A stretch of 64,000 nt of DNA from Ligustrum vulgare (taxonomy: Eukaryota; Streptophyta; Magnoliopsida; Lamiales; Oleaceae), in NCBI GenBank assembly GCA_963555705.1, contig OY743170.1:12873096-12937095 (forward strand), in the 5' to 3' direction. The translations under genes and the position numbers were made by a program. Shown here in pieces: positions 10,366-22,312 of the stretch; position 1 is the first letter of the stretch, and each line of letters opens with the position of its first letter. The notes beneath the pieces are model-generated. The model ran no database searches and was not told where the DNA came from. It saw nothing but the letters and a program-made list of their open reading frames with translations.

Positions 10366-11982
10366 TGATAAGTGCTTTATTAGCACGTATCTAATTCACT
10401 TATTATCTTATTTTGTTATTGGTTTGATCCTATTGAAGCATCGTTTAATGCATTTTCACTTATTGTGTTATGTAAGGTCAAAAAGAAGAAAAAGAAAGGA
10501 TATAGGACCAAAGAAATACAAAAAAAATCAAGAAGTGAGGTTCAAGGGCATATTCAAAGAGCTCCAAATTAATAATGACATGTGGGAAGAAGATTAGATG
10601 CAAAAATTATGGTCAAAGAAGGTTTGGGGTGAAGTTAGAAATCAAAAACCCGCAAGGATTGTAATCATGAATTTTAGTCATAGATTGAAGCTCAATTTTG
10701 TCATAGAAGACTTTCGAATTTGGGAAGAGCTATTTCACAAAAAAATTGTATATATTTGAGTTTTCTTTCCAATGCAACTTGAATCACCACAATCTGACTT
10801 CGGAAGAGAAAGTTATGACCAAAACATCGAACAGAGGCGCTTCTCGACAGAAATGCACTTACGGCCGTAAATGTTAAAGTTACGGCCGTAAATTCCAAAT
10901 TTCGAAAATTTTCAGTAGCTTACTTACGTCCGTAATAAGGAAAGTTACGGCCGTAACTTTCTCGCGAAGAAATTTCCTTATCTGATTCAAGGTCTATCTT
11001 TGGTATATCTTTGGGGTAAAGTTAGGGCACGATTTTGAGAGTACTAAATGAGCAAAATCACCACAAAAAGGAGGCTGGACATTGAGGAAAATTGAGAGAA
11101 AAATATAGAGCATTCTTGAAAGATTTTCAAGCGCAAGAATATCAACGACAATGGAATTCATGAAGCAACTTGAAGAATCTACCACAATCATGCTAGGCTA
11201 AATTCCATATCTTGTTCAAAGGGGAAGTTGTGTTACCTTAATTATGTTATTTTCTTTTCCTACAAATTAGTAGCGTGAATTTATTATTTTATTTCAATTG
11301 TTGGATTATTATGTTTTGAATGTTCATTGAGTTTATTTGATTAATAGTTTAATTTGGCCAATTGGATTATTGATCTTTGGATTCATGAATATGCTATGTT
11401 TAGATTCTTGATCCGTAATTGTCATTGAATCTTTACTTTAGTAGCAAATAAATCTCGTGCAGGTTTAGTAATAATTCAACTTGGATTGATTAATTCGAGC
11501 TTGTGAAATTAACGATCCAATTCAATCCATTCTTCTAGATTTTCATACTAGTCGTGTATTAAATCCTAAGAGCTTGTTTAGGATTGTCCGTGGCTAGAAT
11601 TGGTTCGAAGAGCTTATTTTGAATCAATATACATAAGGAAGAATTTAGATAATTAGAGCTTGTTGATTATTTATGATTGATAATTGAATAGGGATATAAA
11701 CACGTTACAAGGAAATGTATAACATTAATTGGTGGTACAACCGAACCCGAGAACAAGATTTCTTCTCATATTATTTCTCTAGTCATATTTAATGATTTAT
11801 TTTTATGCATATTTTCATTAAAGCAATTTCAAACAACAAACCCCTCATTCCATTCTATTTGATCATACAACTAAACTTTCTGTTCCTCGTGGGATCGACC
11901 CTTACTCTCGCTACTACATTATTAATTAACATTTAGCGAGTAAGGAACTATTTATTATTTTGGTGCATTGCGACACGCATCA
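10366..11982 (+). mobile_element. Solo LTR (1617 bp), Ty3/gypsy Tat/Athila-like
   Basis: It starts TGATAAGTGC and ends GACACGCATCA, flanked by the perfect 5-bp duplication GCGTC. No internal region, primer-binding site or polypurine tract is present, so it is a solo LTR left by LTR-LTR recombination. The 3' part contains a CTCGTGGGATCGACCC segment typical of Athila/Tat-type LTRs. Four copies of the palindrome TTACGGCCGTAA (one with a mismatch) lie at 10859-10956. Removing it rejoins the surrounding TGTGACCTAAGGCGTC/ATATGTGACC minisatellite. A truncated second copy is at 39424-40272 on the opposite strand. Confidence 0.92.
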
Positions 11983-12640
11983 GCGTCATATGTGACCTAA
12001 TGCATCAAATGTAACTTGAACATGTATGTGTGTGTGACTTGTGACTTAATGCATTAACTATTATATGTGACCTGAAAATTTGAAGTGTGACCCGTGCTTA
12101 AAGCATCAAATTTTGACATGTGACATAATTCATCAAATGCATCAATTACAATATGTGACTCAACATGTATAGTGTGACATGTGACTTAGTGCATCAAATA
12201 TGACTTGTGACGTGAACATTTTGAAGTGTGACTTGCGACCTTATGATATGTGACATAATTCAGATCAAATGTGACTTGTGACCTTGTGACATGTGACCTA
12301 ATGCACCATATGTGACTTAATGTATCAAATGTGAATTGAACATGTGTGTTTGACTTGTGACTCAATGTATCAACTTGTAACCAGTGACTTAGTGCATTAA
12401 GTGTGACTTGTGACCTAATGCATCAAATGTGACTCAACATGTATAGTGTGATCTTTGACTTAGTGCATCAAATATGACTTGTGACCTGAACATTTTGAAG
12501 TGTGACCTGTCACCTTGTGATATGTGACCTAATTCAGATCAAATGTGACTCGTGACCTTGTAACATGTGACCTAATGCGCCATGTGAAGTAAACTATTAC
12601 TTGTGACCTCTGACGTATTAATTGACATGTGACCAATGCA
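11983..12640 (+). repeat. TGTGACC-type minisatellite
   Basis: Degenerate tandem repeats of about 25-35 bp built from TGTGACCTAATGCATCAAA and TGTGACTTG blocks, starting with the right GCGTC duplication (11983-11987). Higher-order repeats are visible: a block around 12170-12300 recurs around 12445-12570. No coding potential. Confidence 0.85.
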
Positions 12641-13250
12641 TTAGGAGTCGGATTCAGGCATACCAATGCCAAAAGTATCCTTCAACCACTTGATACAAAC
12701 AACCAGCCTGCACCATCCCCGCCTCACCACCACAACCTCCAATCAATCACCACTCACCACCACCACTACGACGTCACCTGCAACCCTGAAGAAGGAGCGT
12801 CGACACCTATTATGGCCGAGCAATGAGATGCTGTAACACTGACGTAAATAGAAAATCGGCCCACAACAATCACCACATCACCATCAATCACTTCCACCAC
12901 CAAAAAATTCCCAAAATTCGGTGAAAAAATGAAGGTCGTTGTGAAGATCGGAGCTCATGGTGACGTCGATAAACAGATTGTCGACTGTTGACCGAGGCTC
13001 TGAGAAGGAAACACTCGCAGCACTGGTCATGATTGTTAGTGCAACAGCATTTGAGAGTAGATATTGTGGGTGTGATTTTCCGAGTTGCCACCACCATCTG
13101 TCGTCATCGCCCAGAGTCGTCGCCACCGTCGTGGTTTGGTCGACCGAATCTCTTTGATTTAAAATGTCAATTGAAACCAAAACGGGTTGGGTGAGTTTTG
13201 GGTAGATAGGATGTGGGGGTAATATTATTAATTAATATTTTAAAGTTGAA
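12641..13250. repeat. Right part of the CCACCA complex
   Basis: CACCAC-rich and GTCGTCGCC-rich sequence. ORFs of 65-98 codons exist on both strands (12629-12826 +, 12884-13180 -, 12957-13157 +) and overlap one another; none has a recognisable domain. This looks like the second arm of the low-complexity complex that starts at 9897. Confidence 0.45.
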
Positions 13251-13522
13251 TTAACACCTGATTGATTGTTGTATTATAAACTTATAAACTTGTTTTTTGA
13301 ATTGTCAATTTTTAAAACTAGGTGTAATTTCCTCATTTTTTTAGGGGCCTTTTTGTCGGGTATTGACCCAAAATTAAAGGGAAAAATGGCGCAGGGTCTC
13401 TCTTAGTTGTTTTTTTTTTTTTTTTCAAACGTTGGTTTATGAATAATGGCCCATTAGGGGCACTATCTTAATTTGGAAGAAAGCCAGTCGTCCTTTTTGT
13501 TTTGGAGGAAAAGAAAAGTTTT

Positions 13523-13683
13523 AGAGCCCGTTTGGTCTAAGTAAAATTTTTACAACAACTTTTCAAACTCTATCTCAACCATTCATCTTCAGTCAAACCT
13601 ACAATTATTGACTTTTCAAATCAATTTAAACCACACATCCATTAAAAAAAATACCAAATCTTTCCATACATCAAGCAAGCTCT
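13523..13683. mobile_element. MITE family A, copy 1
   Basis: Ends AGAGCCCGTTTGGT and, reverse complemented, AGAGCTTGCTTGATG. The interior shares TCTCAACC, CTTTTCAAA and CACACATCCATTAAAAA blocks with copy 2 at 29145-29284. Non-coding, about 160 bp. Confidence 0.65.
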
Positions 13684-13695
13684 AAGGCAGCCCAC

Positions 13696-14192
13696 TGTTT
13701 AGGTCAACAATTGAAAAAGGAGTTACTTTGGGCTCAAGTCAGCAGCTATCTCCACGGTAAACAAGGAAAAGATCTCCTTGTTGGACACAAACTCTACATG
13801 TTTTTGGGTTATCTTTACCTATAAATATGTATATTGAGTAGTCAATAAATTGTACATCAAGAGTGTCATATTGTGACCAAATATAGAGAAAATTAGTGAG
13901 CTTTATCTTTGTAGTTTCTTGCAACTTCTTGTGGAAAAATTCAAATGGTAGAAACTTATTGTTATATAGAAGTTCTTTATTAGTATTTTCTCTATGGTCT
14001 GTAAGATTGGTATTGAGTTGGTGAGTGAGAAAATTCTATATAATTGTAACAATTTATTATATAGTGAAAGGTTTTGGTGATCCGAAATTTTTCCATTGTT
14101 GTTATTTATTTTCTCATTTACTTATTTTAATTTGAACATCAAAAGACCCTAGTGGGTTAAAGAAGAGGGAATAAACGTGTAATTCCCAACAC
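13696..14192 (+). mobile_element. Copia LTR of the 44.2-47.5 kb family
   Basis: Bounded by TGTT at 13696 and GTGTAATTCCCAACA at 14192. The interior matches, in reverse orientation, the LTRs at 44210-44749 and 45805-47452: ACCTATAAATATGTAT, a TATATAG segment, and the terminal GTAATTCCCAACA. No internal region follows and no matching 5-bp target duplication was found. It is therefore a solo or fragmentary LTR. Confidence 0.7.
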
Positions 14193-15030
14193 TTTTCTTT
14201 GTGCAAGAGAGTTGAGGAAAACTTGTATTCTTTTTCTGCATTATAGTTTAAACTTGCATCGACGAGCCGATCACATAAATATCTGACACAGGTCTCACAC
14301 AGGTTATTTTTTTTATTAAATCTTTTGTGTTTAAAAACATATTTTTTATGTATTCTAGTTAAATATGTGGTTAAAAATGGAGAGATAAACTATGTGTGGT
14401 TAAAGAGTGATTTAAGAAATTGTATTTTTAAAAATATGTTTAAAAACACTTTTGCCTCACTTTTGGTGATGATTAAAATTATATTTTTAGTAGGAGGAAT
14501 TATTCTATTTGAATAATGTCCTTCACAATGAGCATGGAAAAATCTCTCACGGTGGTGTGTGGGGTCCACACGCCACATGTAGACCCCTCACGCTACATGT
14601 GAGAACTTTTGTTAACCTCATTGTCAAGGGTATTATGAGAGTATACTTATTATTTTATTCTGATAATAATGTGTGGTTGAAAAGTTCTGGATCTCATGAA
14701 ATATGTGATTAAAATTAATTATTGATTTTGACTTGATTAGAAGTCAACTACCTCAAATTTTTCAAGTTTTGTTAGAACTTGGTCCTGGACTTCCTAATTT
14801 CCTTTTTTTTAAAAAAAAAAACTTTAATTTAAATTTTAAACAATTAGAAATTCGGCTCATTATAACAAAATTGAAATAACTCAGACCCAATTTAGGAATT
14901 AACCCCCCCCCCCCCCCCCGAGCTGTAGCCGAAATACATGTCTCAAGCCCAAAACCTTTAACCCTTATCCTTTGACCATAAGTTCAAAACATAATATAGA
15001 AGTCAAGCAACGCAACTTGTGGAATCACCA
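14193..15030. other. AT-rich DNA with MITE-like fragments and a C17 tract
   Basis: Contains repeats of the TGTGGTTAAAAAGTG type and a GTGTGGGGTCCACACGCC / CACATGTAGACCCCTCACG near-palindromic stretch (about 14550-14605). A right-end segment GATTAAAATTAATTATTGA is shared with 7620 and 18130. The 17-base poly-C run is at 14903-14919. No gene seen. Confidence 0.4.
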
Positions 15031-16763
15031 GTGCAGATGGACCCATTTGCGTCGATTGTTCTAGACAATACGCATCGGTTGTAAAATGGATGCATTTGGG
15101 GGCGTTGACGCGTAAAGTCTGGATAATACGCGTCAGTTGTTAAACAATAACCGATGCATTATTTTATTTTTTCCACCAAATCACCTATATCTACTATATT
15201 CTCCACATTCACATCACCAAATCTATCATCACCCAACATAATCGACATATGCTTACATAAATTTAAATATATCAACAAACTGATGAATAACAAATTAGTT
15301 TTATATTTACAATATTGTTAATTAGTGCTTGTTTGCTAACGTGGAAATTTGCAAAAAATTAGAAAATTTATACCAAAAATCATGGACCCCACATACATAT
15401 ATAATCTGACTTACAGAATTTTAAAACTCATCAACAGTTACTCCGAAAAATCCATATCTACCATTTGCTTTTTGAAATTTTTACACCGAGGCCAAAAGTC
15501 ATGCGTACATATGGAAGAGTTAAAGAAGGATATAATTGTTCGCTTTTGAAAAATTCCTACAAGCTCCTGACAGCCACTCACCTTTTGCAATTTTTTATCG
15601 CCTTTCAATCTCTTAGGTCCTAGGATTTGGTAAAGATTTTCCACTTCTGCAAAATTTTCACTTTAGCAAATAGCCTCTTAGTTTGGAATATCATCAATTT
15701 TCTCCGTTAAATAGTATTCTTTAAATGCTTACAAATAATTAAAATAAATTATTAATTATCTATTAATAAAATTTAAATTTATAATTAATTAATTTTTAGT
15801 ATTCAGTAACTTATACCATATATAAAGTAATGCGTTGAAAATATCTAACATGTTTATCATAATATAGTAACCACACTCAGAACCTTTGATTGCTGAGGAC
15901 ATTGAAATTTACACATTGAAAATTAATTATAGTAATAATCTAACTAAATGGAATATGAAACTAATTCAAAAATTTGTGCTAACTTATAAATTTTTATTTT
16001 CATACCGAAACTCTTTTCCAATTTAAAAGGCATTTTGTCCTCTTACCTCCACATGTCCAAAACGTTCTAAAAGCCCTAAAGTTTCAATAAATATAAACAT
16101 GTTATAAAATAATAATAAAACTTAAAATTCCTACAGAAATTTTGATAGAGTTTCTCCAATAAATTGAACTTATCCAACCTATAGAGAGATCCTGCTATTT
16201 AAAATTATCACAACTCCTCAATAATTACAACACAAAAACATCAATTTCAACTCCTCAATAATTATTCCTTGAAAACTATCACAACTTATCCACCATTCAC
16301 TAAACAAAAAAGTATGATCAAGGCAATAATTACTTAGATATTCAATGACGCCTTGATATCTACGTTACGGCGCCTACTTGATATATACACAGTATTGGAT
16401 TGATAACAAATTACAATCAACGTCCAATAATTCCTACGTATTATGAACGTGCATGTAAATGCACCTTTAAATATCAAATGATTCAAATTAAGTAAAAAAA
16501 AAATATATATATTAATGATCTTACTCCTAAAAGTACGGTGCTGGAATGAATTACAGTGTCCCCAAGGTCTCAGCCATGTAAGTCACAACGCTATTTGTAT
16601 TAGGTTTTACCATAATTGATGCAATTTGTGACGGACAATAAACACAATCGACTTAACACCGAATTACTCACACAACGCATTGAAGAACTTAAAAATAATT
16701 AAACCCATAAATAAAAATAAAATTTAAATTTAAATGGAAGTTATAAATTTATGTTTAGTAGTC

Positions 16764-17012
16764 TTACATTATGAATATTTGCAAGATAGATACATTCAAC
16801 CATTGCATTGTAAGAAAGTCGGTGATGTCATCAACGGTAACATAAAATACTTCCCTCGTTCTATAATGAAACACAGTCGCTTCTAGAGGCAAATGGAAGT
16901 ACTCAATACCAACGGGAAATCTGAAGACCAGAGTGTGTAATTTCTTGCAATCAACACCTAAAAGTTGTAACATTACATCATCAACGAGTGGGGATCGTCT
17001 GGTAGATGACAT
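16764..17012 (-). pseudogene. CACTA accessory ORF fragment, possibly N-terminal to a Ulp1-like protease region
   Basis: An 82-codon fragment whose C-terminal part (FYVTVDDITDFLTMQWLNVS) resembles the segment that precedes the Ulp1/C48-like domain often carried by plant CACTA elements. No catalytic His-Asp-Cys triad is present in the fragment, and the reading stops at both ends. The family call is from memory of that motif and needs a profile search. Confidence 0.45.
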
Positions 17013-17549
17013 TTCAAAACTCTTGGCCTTTTTTTCCTGTATATTAGATTTTTTTGCCGGTTTCAGTTACTCTTCCTACAATTAGAAAATGTTTATCATT
17101 ATAATACACCTAATATAAATTTAAAAGTAATTAATATTGAAAGAAACTTTTATATAACTATAAATTATTAACTCTCCTAAAATCACAAAATCTTTAAGCC
17201 ATTGATTGAAGCTTCCAATAACTTCCCCCACCATAGTGTAGTATTAAGATGACACTGGAAGAAGAGACTCTTCTGCACCACATATAACATCATCAACCAC
17301 ACCTTAACATGATCAGTCAAGAATGGTTAATGGTGCACCACAGTCTCAGGTCTAGATGGAAAAACCATCTCTCTCGCCACTATTTGATACTCACCATTAC
17401 AACTTACGGGGAGATGACAATGAATCGGCTTCTATTGTTTAACATGATTGAAAATCAATGTTAGCCCTTACATTTTAAATAAAATCAATAATATCCAAAA
17501 ACTAAATAATTTAACATTAAATACCTGAAGTCCATCAAATGGATCTGGA

Positions 17550-18080
17550 TTAACAGAGTGGCAACTGCTGTAAGTTGGAGGTTGGCGATGTAGTTATGTC
17601 AACCTCGACATCAAGATTCACACTCATGCACTGAAGGATAGCATCGTATCTATGCTGCATACAATCGAACTTACTCTCCATCTCAGACATAGTATGTTGC
17701 CTGAACCTCTCGGGGATACCAGCCTCCACCTCCTTCTTGATCATCTCCCTAAGGTCCTCTACCGACATGACCCCACTCAATCGTCTGCTGAAATCATCAG
17801 GTCTACAATAAACATCACTTACTGTGACATAGAAATCATACCCCCTCACCTAACCAGGATAATCCTCCTTGCCAATGGCTTCTAATAAGACATCGTGGTG
17901 TCTCTTTGGGACAGATATCCCTTGAGTGGCTTCTTTAAAGTTTTCAAAATAGTTCTAAAAAAACTAAATATAAGTATTTAAGTGAACTTTAATTCACAGT
18001 ATAAAAAAATGGGAGGATATACTTACAATTTTTTCATACACTCCTCTCGTTTTTTCGTTGGAGATGAAATAAATTCCATC
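17550..18080 (-). pseudogene. Ptta/En/Spm-type plant transposase fragment with one intron
   Basis: On the minus strand a short exon (about 18080-18027, SNEKTRGVYEKI) ends at a GTAAGT donor. The next exon opens at 17954 after TTTTTTTAG, giving a 72-bp intron, and continues in frame through HHDVLLEAIG and a YPG-stop-VRG segment, where an in-frame TAG interrupts the usual HPGRVRG-like motif. It then runs to about 17550 with a coiled, charged tail (EDLREMIKKEVE). This matches the C-terminal region of plant Ptta/En/Spm transposases (Transposase_24). The internal stop and the missing remainder make it a pseudogene. Confidence 0.65.
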
Positions 18081-18579
18081 TTCTTTAATAAAAGGTTGAA
18101 AAATTGTGGATCCGATGAAATGTATTGTTAAAATTAATTGTTGACTTTGACTTGAATTAAAATCTTATTAATCTCCCAAACATGAGCATAATATTAAACA
18201 TTTTTTCATTTTAAAAATATGCTCTCAAATTAATTTAATTTATCTATGCACATTTTTTTCACATTTTTCACGACTTGTCATAAATATTTTATAAACAATT
18301 AATGATTTGTCTAATAGTATATGATATCAGATTACTTCTTAATATATCGTACGCTTTATTTATTAAGCTGACATTTTAAACAATTATCTAATATATTTCG
18401 AAGAAAGGATGAAATTTTTTAATAAAATATTAATATATTAAGAATTGAAGTCAATTTACCGTTTACAATTTTCCTCTAACAATATCATTACGTCAACTAC
18501 TTTCAAAAATAGTATTAGTATTTAAAACATATTACTTTGACATTCATCATATATATAAGAGGTGCCAAGCACGTGCTTA

Positions 18580-20515
18580 CTACTAGTGGAGATAAATGTA
18601 GGTTACACTTTGGAGTGGTTAGTAATGGCAACGTGGAGATTTTAGATCGACCCCTATCAGTATCGGTCCCTTGATATAGAACCAATGTGAAGAAGTATAA
18701 ATTAAATTACACTACTAATCAAGGAAATCAATGGGATAATATGCAACTTGCTGAGGTGATACCACATAACATCATACAGGTGGTTCTCACCATGTATCTA
18801 AATCAAGAAGAGGACCAAATCTTCTAGAAACTCTCCTACAGGTGTTTTCAATGCTAAGAGCTGTATTGAACAATTAAGAGAGATTAAGGTAACACAACTA
18901 CCTTATAAATAAATTCATATGGAATAAATGGCTTCCTCATAAAATTGCTATATTTATCTGGAGAATTTGGGAAAAGACAAATTTATCCAAAAACGATTCA
19001 ATATATAGCTTGCATCTAAATGGGAATGTTGCAGGGGTGAAGAGACCATTGAACACTTGTTTGTTCAAGGGGATATAGCAAAGGAGGTTTGGAGGAAAAT
19101 TTGTACTAAAGCTGGTATTAATTTTACATCTAAAAGTAATCCTAGAACGATTATCACCTCTTGGATATCATAGACAAAAGCCAAACTCGGTGATCTTATT
19201 TCCTTGGTTCCATCCTGTTTCACTCGAAACAATTAAAAGGGGTAGAATCTCGTACATACAATGATCTAGTACATACCTTAGCTTCCTAATAAGAGAGAAG
19301 AGATCGCTCGGGCTCGAGACAAAGTCTCAACAAGGGGCGTTTATTCACGAAGAGTACAACGAAAGCGAAGAAAGGCCTCCAAGAGGCGCAAGCACACGAA
19401 CTAACCTAGGATTTGACAAGGAAAATAAAGATAAAGAAAATTACATGTTCTCTATTTGAGAGTTGATTTATTGATTTTCTAAACATCTAAGTTTCTACTA
19501 TATATAAAATTGAAAAGAAACTAAAGATAATTGCTTTCCATTATTTGAATCTTTACTTTGCTGCTTCAACTTGTAACTTGCAAGAGATAACCATAACTTA
19601 TCATGTTGCATAACTGATGTTCACTTCCTTACATAACCGCTGCCCACTTCGTTGCTTCAAATAACTTCCATGATCTTTTTCCACTACCCATAACAACTAA
19701 CTGAATTGTGAAATGAGTTGTATTCTGGCTTGATTGTCTAATTACCCTTGCAATCGCACTATCGCCCAAAGCATTCCAATAATCGCTATGATGACCTTCA
19801 CATCTCCCTTTGATCCATAATGGACTATCATGTTTTGGGTCTTTATGCTGAGCCTTCGAATTGGGTATTTTTAAGTGTCAACACATTCATAATCCTTTGG
19901 TTTATATGGACCAACAGAAATAATGCCAAGCACAATGGTAGAAAAATGCAAGCTCACAACATCATCGGCTGAACTCAATACTTAATAAACATCCTGGTTA
20001 TGGCTGGAAGTCCTCTTATATATTAAGAAGATGGAATGCAGGAGACATATTATGGTGAAATGGAATAAACCTCAAGAGGGATGGATTAAACTCAATACAG
20101 ATGGTTCTCTCAAACATGATGGGCTATCTTCTGGAGGTGGAGTGTCCAGAAATCACAATGGCCAAGTTATCTTGGGATTTCATGATTATTATGGGAAAGT
20201 CTCGATTCTGGAGGCCGAAATAAGAGTAATTGACAAAGGCTTACAAATTTGTGTTGATCAAAGGTATAAAAAAATATGGATTGAAATATGTCTGCTTATC
20301 TACTCTGTATCTATAACAACAAGGGGCCTTGGCATAGTCAATACAATCTTGAATCCATTAGAACTAATTTGAAGCGTACTGAGGTGGAAGTTACCCATAT
20401 ATGGAGAGAAGGGAATGGAGTTGCTAATTGGTTAGCATCTTTGGGCCACAAGGAGAAGTGCTTCAAGCTAATTAAGGAAGAGGAGTCTACCAGGATTGTA
20501 AAAGGTGTTGGATAA
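18580..20515 (+). pseudogene. Non-LTR retrotransposon (LINE) 3' pol fragment: zinc-binding RT region and RNase H
   Basis: About 18731-19200 encodes the zf-RVT-type region seen downstream of plant LINE reverse transcriptases (WNKWLPHKIAIFIWRIW, EETIEHLFVQGD, EVWRKICTKAG). After a solo-LTR insertion (19216-19883) the frame resumes with LWFIWTNRNNAKHNG. An RNase H-like domain follows (20031-20515; KLNTDGS, EAEIR, HIWREGNGVANWLA). There is an in-frame TAG near 19170 and a frameshift near 20290, so it is inactive. The RNase H active-site order D-E-(D)-D is only partly visible. The 5' part (ORF1, endonuclease, RT) is absent, as expected for a 5'-truncated LINE. Confidence 0.85.
19216..19883 (-). 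mobile_element. Solo LTR (668 bp) inside the LINE
   Basis: Bounded by TGTTTCACTCG and GTGTCAACA (TGTT...AACA). It is flanked by CATCC (19211-19215) and CATTC (19884-19888), a 4/5 target duplication. Removing it plus one duplication restores the LINE reading frame across the junction (SLVPSIILWFIWTN). Copia-like by its TGTT/AACA ends and size; orientation is uncertain, and minus is suggested by the TGTTGACAC start. Confidence 0.85.
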
Positions 20516-21210
20516 AATTAGTGCATAATTATATTCTTTTATCAAAAAAAAAAAAATACTTGCATACAAAGACGATTAAATAACGATTTACACTTGTAAA
20601 ATATCAAATATATTTGACTTACCGAAATCATGATATACACATATAATTTCGACTTACTAACATGGAGAAATTCGAAGGAGATAAAATGAAGCGAGGTATG
20701 CGAATGCAAATCTCCTTAAGACGGATTTTGCCCCCTGCACTGGTGCTAACAGGATCAAATGGACGTTCATCTTCCAAGATAAAACGATTCTTCCAAAATT
20801 AATATAGCACATTATTAATTTTGTCGGGCGAACCAACGCTTGACTATACTCTTCAAGAACGGAATTGACATCGAATAATAAATATCGAATACGAAACTAA
20901 AAATAATTTGAAAATTATTTTGACCGAATTTGGAGAAAGAAAGAATTAGAAATCAATTATATGGAATTAACTTGTTTGAATTAAATGGACTTAGGATGGT
21001 CCAATTTATAGATTTTAATGTGTCTCTTCGAATGGTCATGTCAACCATTAGATCGCACCATTTCATTATTGATGGTGTATATTGCATCCTATCAAAATTC
21101 ATGACTCATTATGCACATTTTGCATTTTGAAAAGTCACGCACAATCAACACACATATTGGAGATTTATTCCAATTCACACATTTAATCATTAATTAACCC
21201 TAAATTCCAA
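20516..21210. repeat. Dispersed repeat related to 8650-9700
   Basis: Shares GTGCATAATTATATTC and the block near 20714-20793 (CCTTAAGACGG, GGTGCTAACAGG, CCAAGATAAAACGA) with 8681 and 9051-9124. No ORF is conserved between the copies. Ends not determined. Confidence 0.45.
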
Positions 21211-21384
21211 CAAAAGGAATCATCAGATTAGATAAAATGGTATTACCTCTGATTCGAATTATATAATTTTGTACTATTGGATTGTAATAGTTGTTTGAAC
21301 GCAAGTCTTTTAAGCACTTCTTGTTTAGGTGTTTGGATAGACAATCTTACTTGATATTTTAATCTTGTAATGTGTGGAGATAAG

Positions 21385-21404
21385 CCCCCCCCCCCCCCCC
21401 CCCC
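21385..21404 (+). repeat. Poly-C tract, 20 bases
   Basis: Twenty C followed by TTCCCCCTCCCCCGGG, after GATAAG. This is the third long C run in the window. Confidence 0.95.
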
Positions 21405-21727
21405 TTCCCCCTCCCCCGGGTCCCGTGTAATTTTGTTGAAATCTAATAAAATCTTATCCTATGTTTAGATTTTCAAGTTAGAGTAATTCTTCAAAATAAT
21501 AATAATAATAATAATAATTCTATGACCTAAGGCCAAACTTTAATATTTGTATAAATCATAATAGTCATCCATCTAGTGGAACTTAATAATACAGTAATCT
21601 TATTGTTCCAAATAAAGTGAACCCTAAACTTTCTTGGAATGCATTTGATTCAAATCCAATGCGTCACAAGAAGAAACAATTTGATGAAGAAATGACATTT
21701 TATGAGGTTGGCTAGATTCATCAACAA

Positions 21728-22281
21728 TCAGGCAATCAAACTTGCATCAATCAAAACCCTCTTCATATGATCAACAAGTTCATCGATCTGCTCCCTTGAA
21801 TGCAATGGTGATGGATAAACACAAACACAATCTAATTCACCACCTCGTACCGTGTCAAAAATGGCGATGGAAGGTCCAATTCCATGGACAGAAGCACATC
21901 CCATATAGTCCTCTACTCCAAGCTCCGTCTGCATTTCATTAGAATTATCGAAAACGGGATCCTCAAATACCGAGATGAACGAAGTTCTAAGTGAAGATGA
22001 TGCAGTTAAGCTAGGATTTTCAATGGCTTTGCACATCAGGAAGTTTAAATCAGCCATGTCTGAAAAATGTTTGTTGCATTTCTTGTATTCTGCAAAGGCC
22101 ATGTAACTCTTTTTTGCCAAATCCCACAGATTTTCAGTTCCTTTGACAGTGTGTATGTTAAGGACTGCAGAATGGTAGAATCCTGGAACACAAAGTTTAC
22201 ACAATGTAATTAATTAATCTAAACATTGTCACGCTAAAAAGTGACCGTTTTACCCTACGACCTCATCTAAAAGTTTTATTT

Positions 22282-22312
<31 letters not shown>

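Larger units (their letters stand above)
15031..18090 (-). mobile_element. CACTA (En/Spm) transposon remnant
   Basis: GCGTCGGTTGTT-type subterminal repeats in both orientations (15045-15165: GCGTCGATTGTT, CGCATCGGTTG, GCGTCAGTTGTT, AACAATAACCGATGC) lie at one side. Minus-strand coding remnants typical of plant CACTA elements lie at 16764-17012 and 17550-18080. The CACTA/TAGTG tips were not found, so the limits are approximate. The rest of the interval is AT-rich DNA without recognisable genes. Confidence 0.6.
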
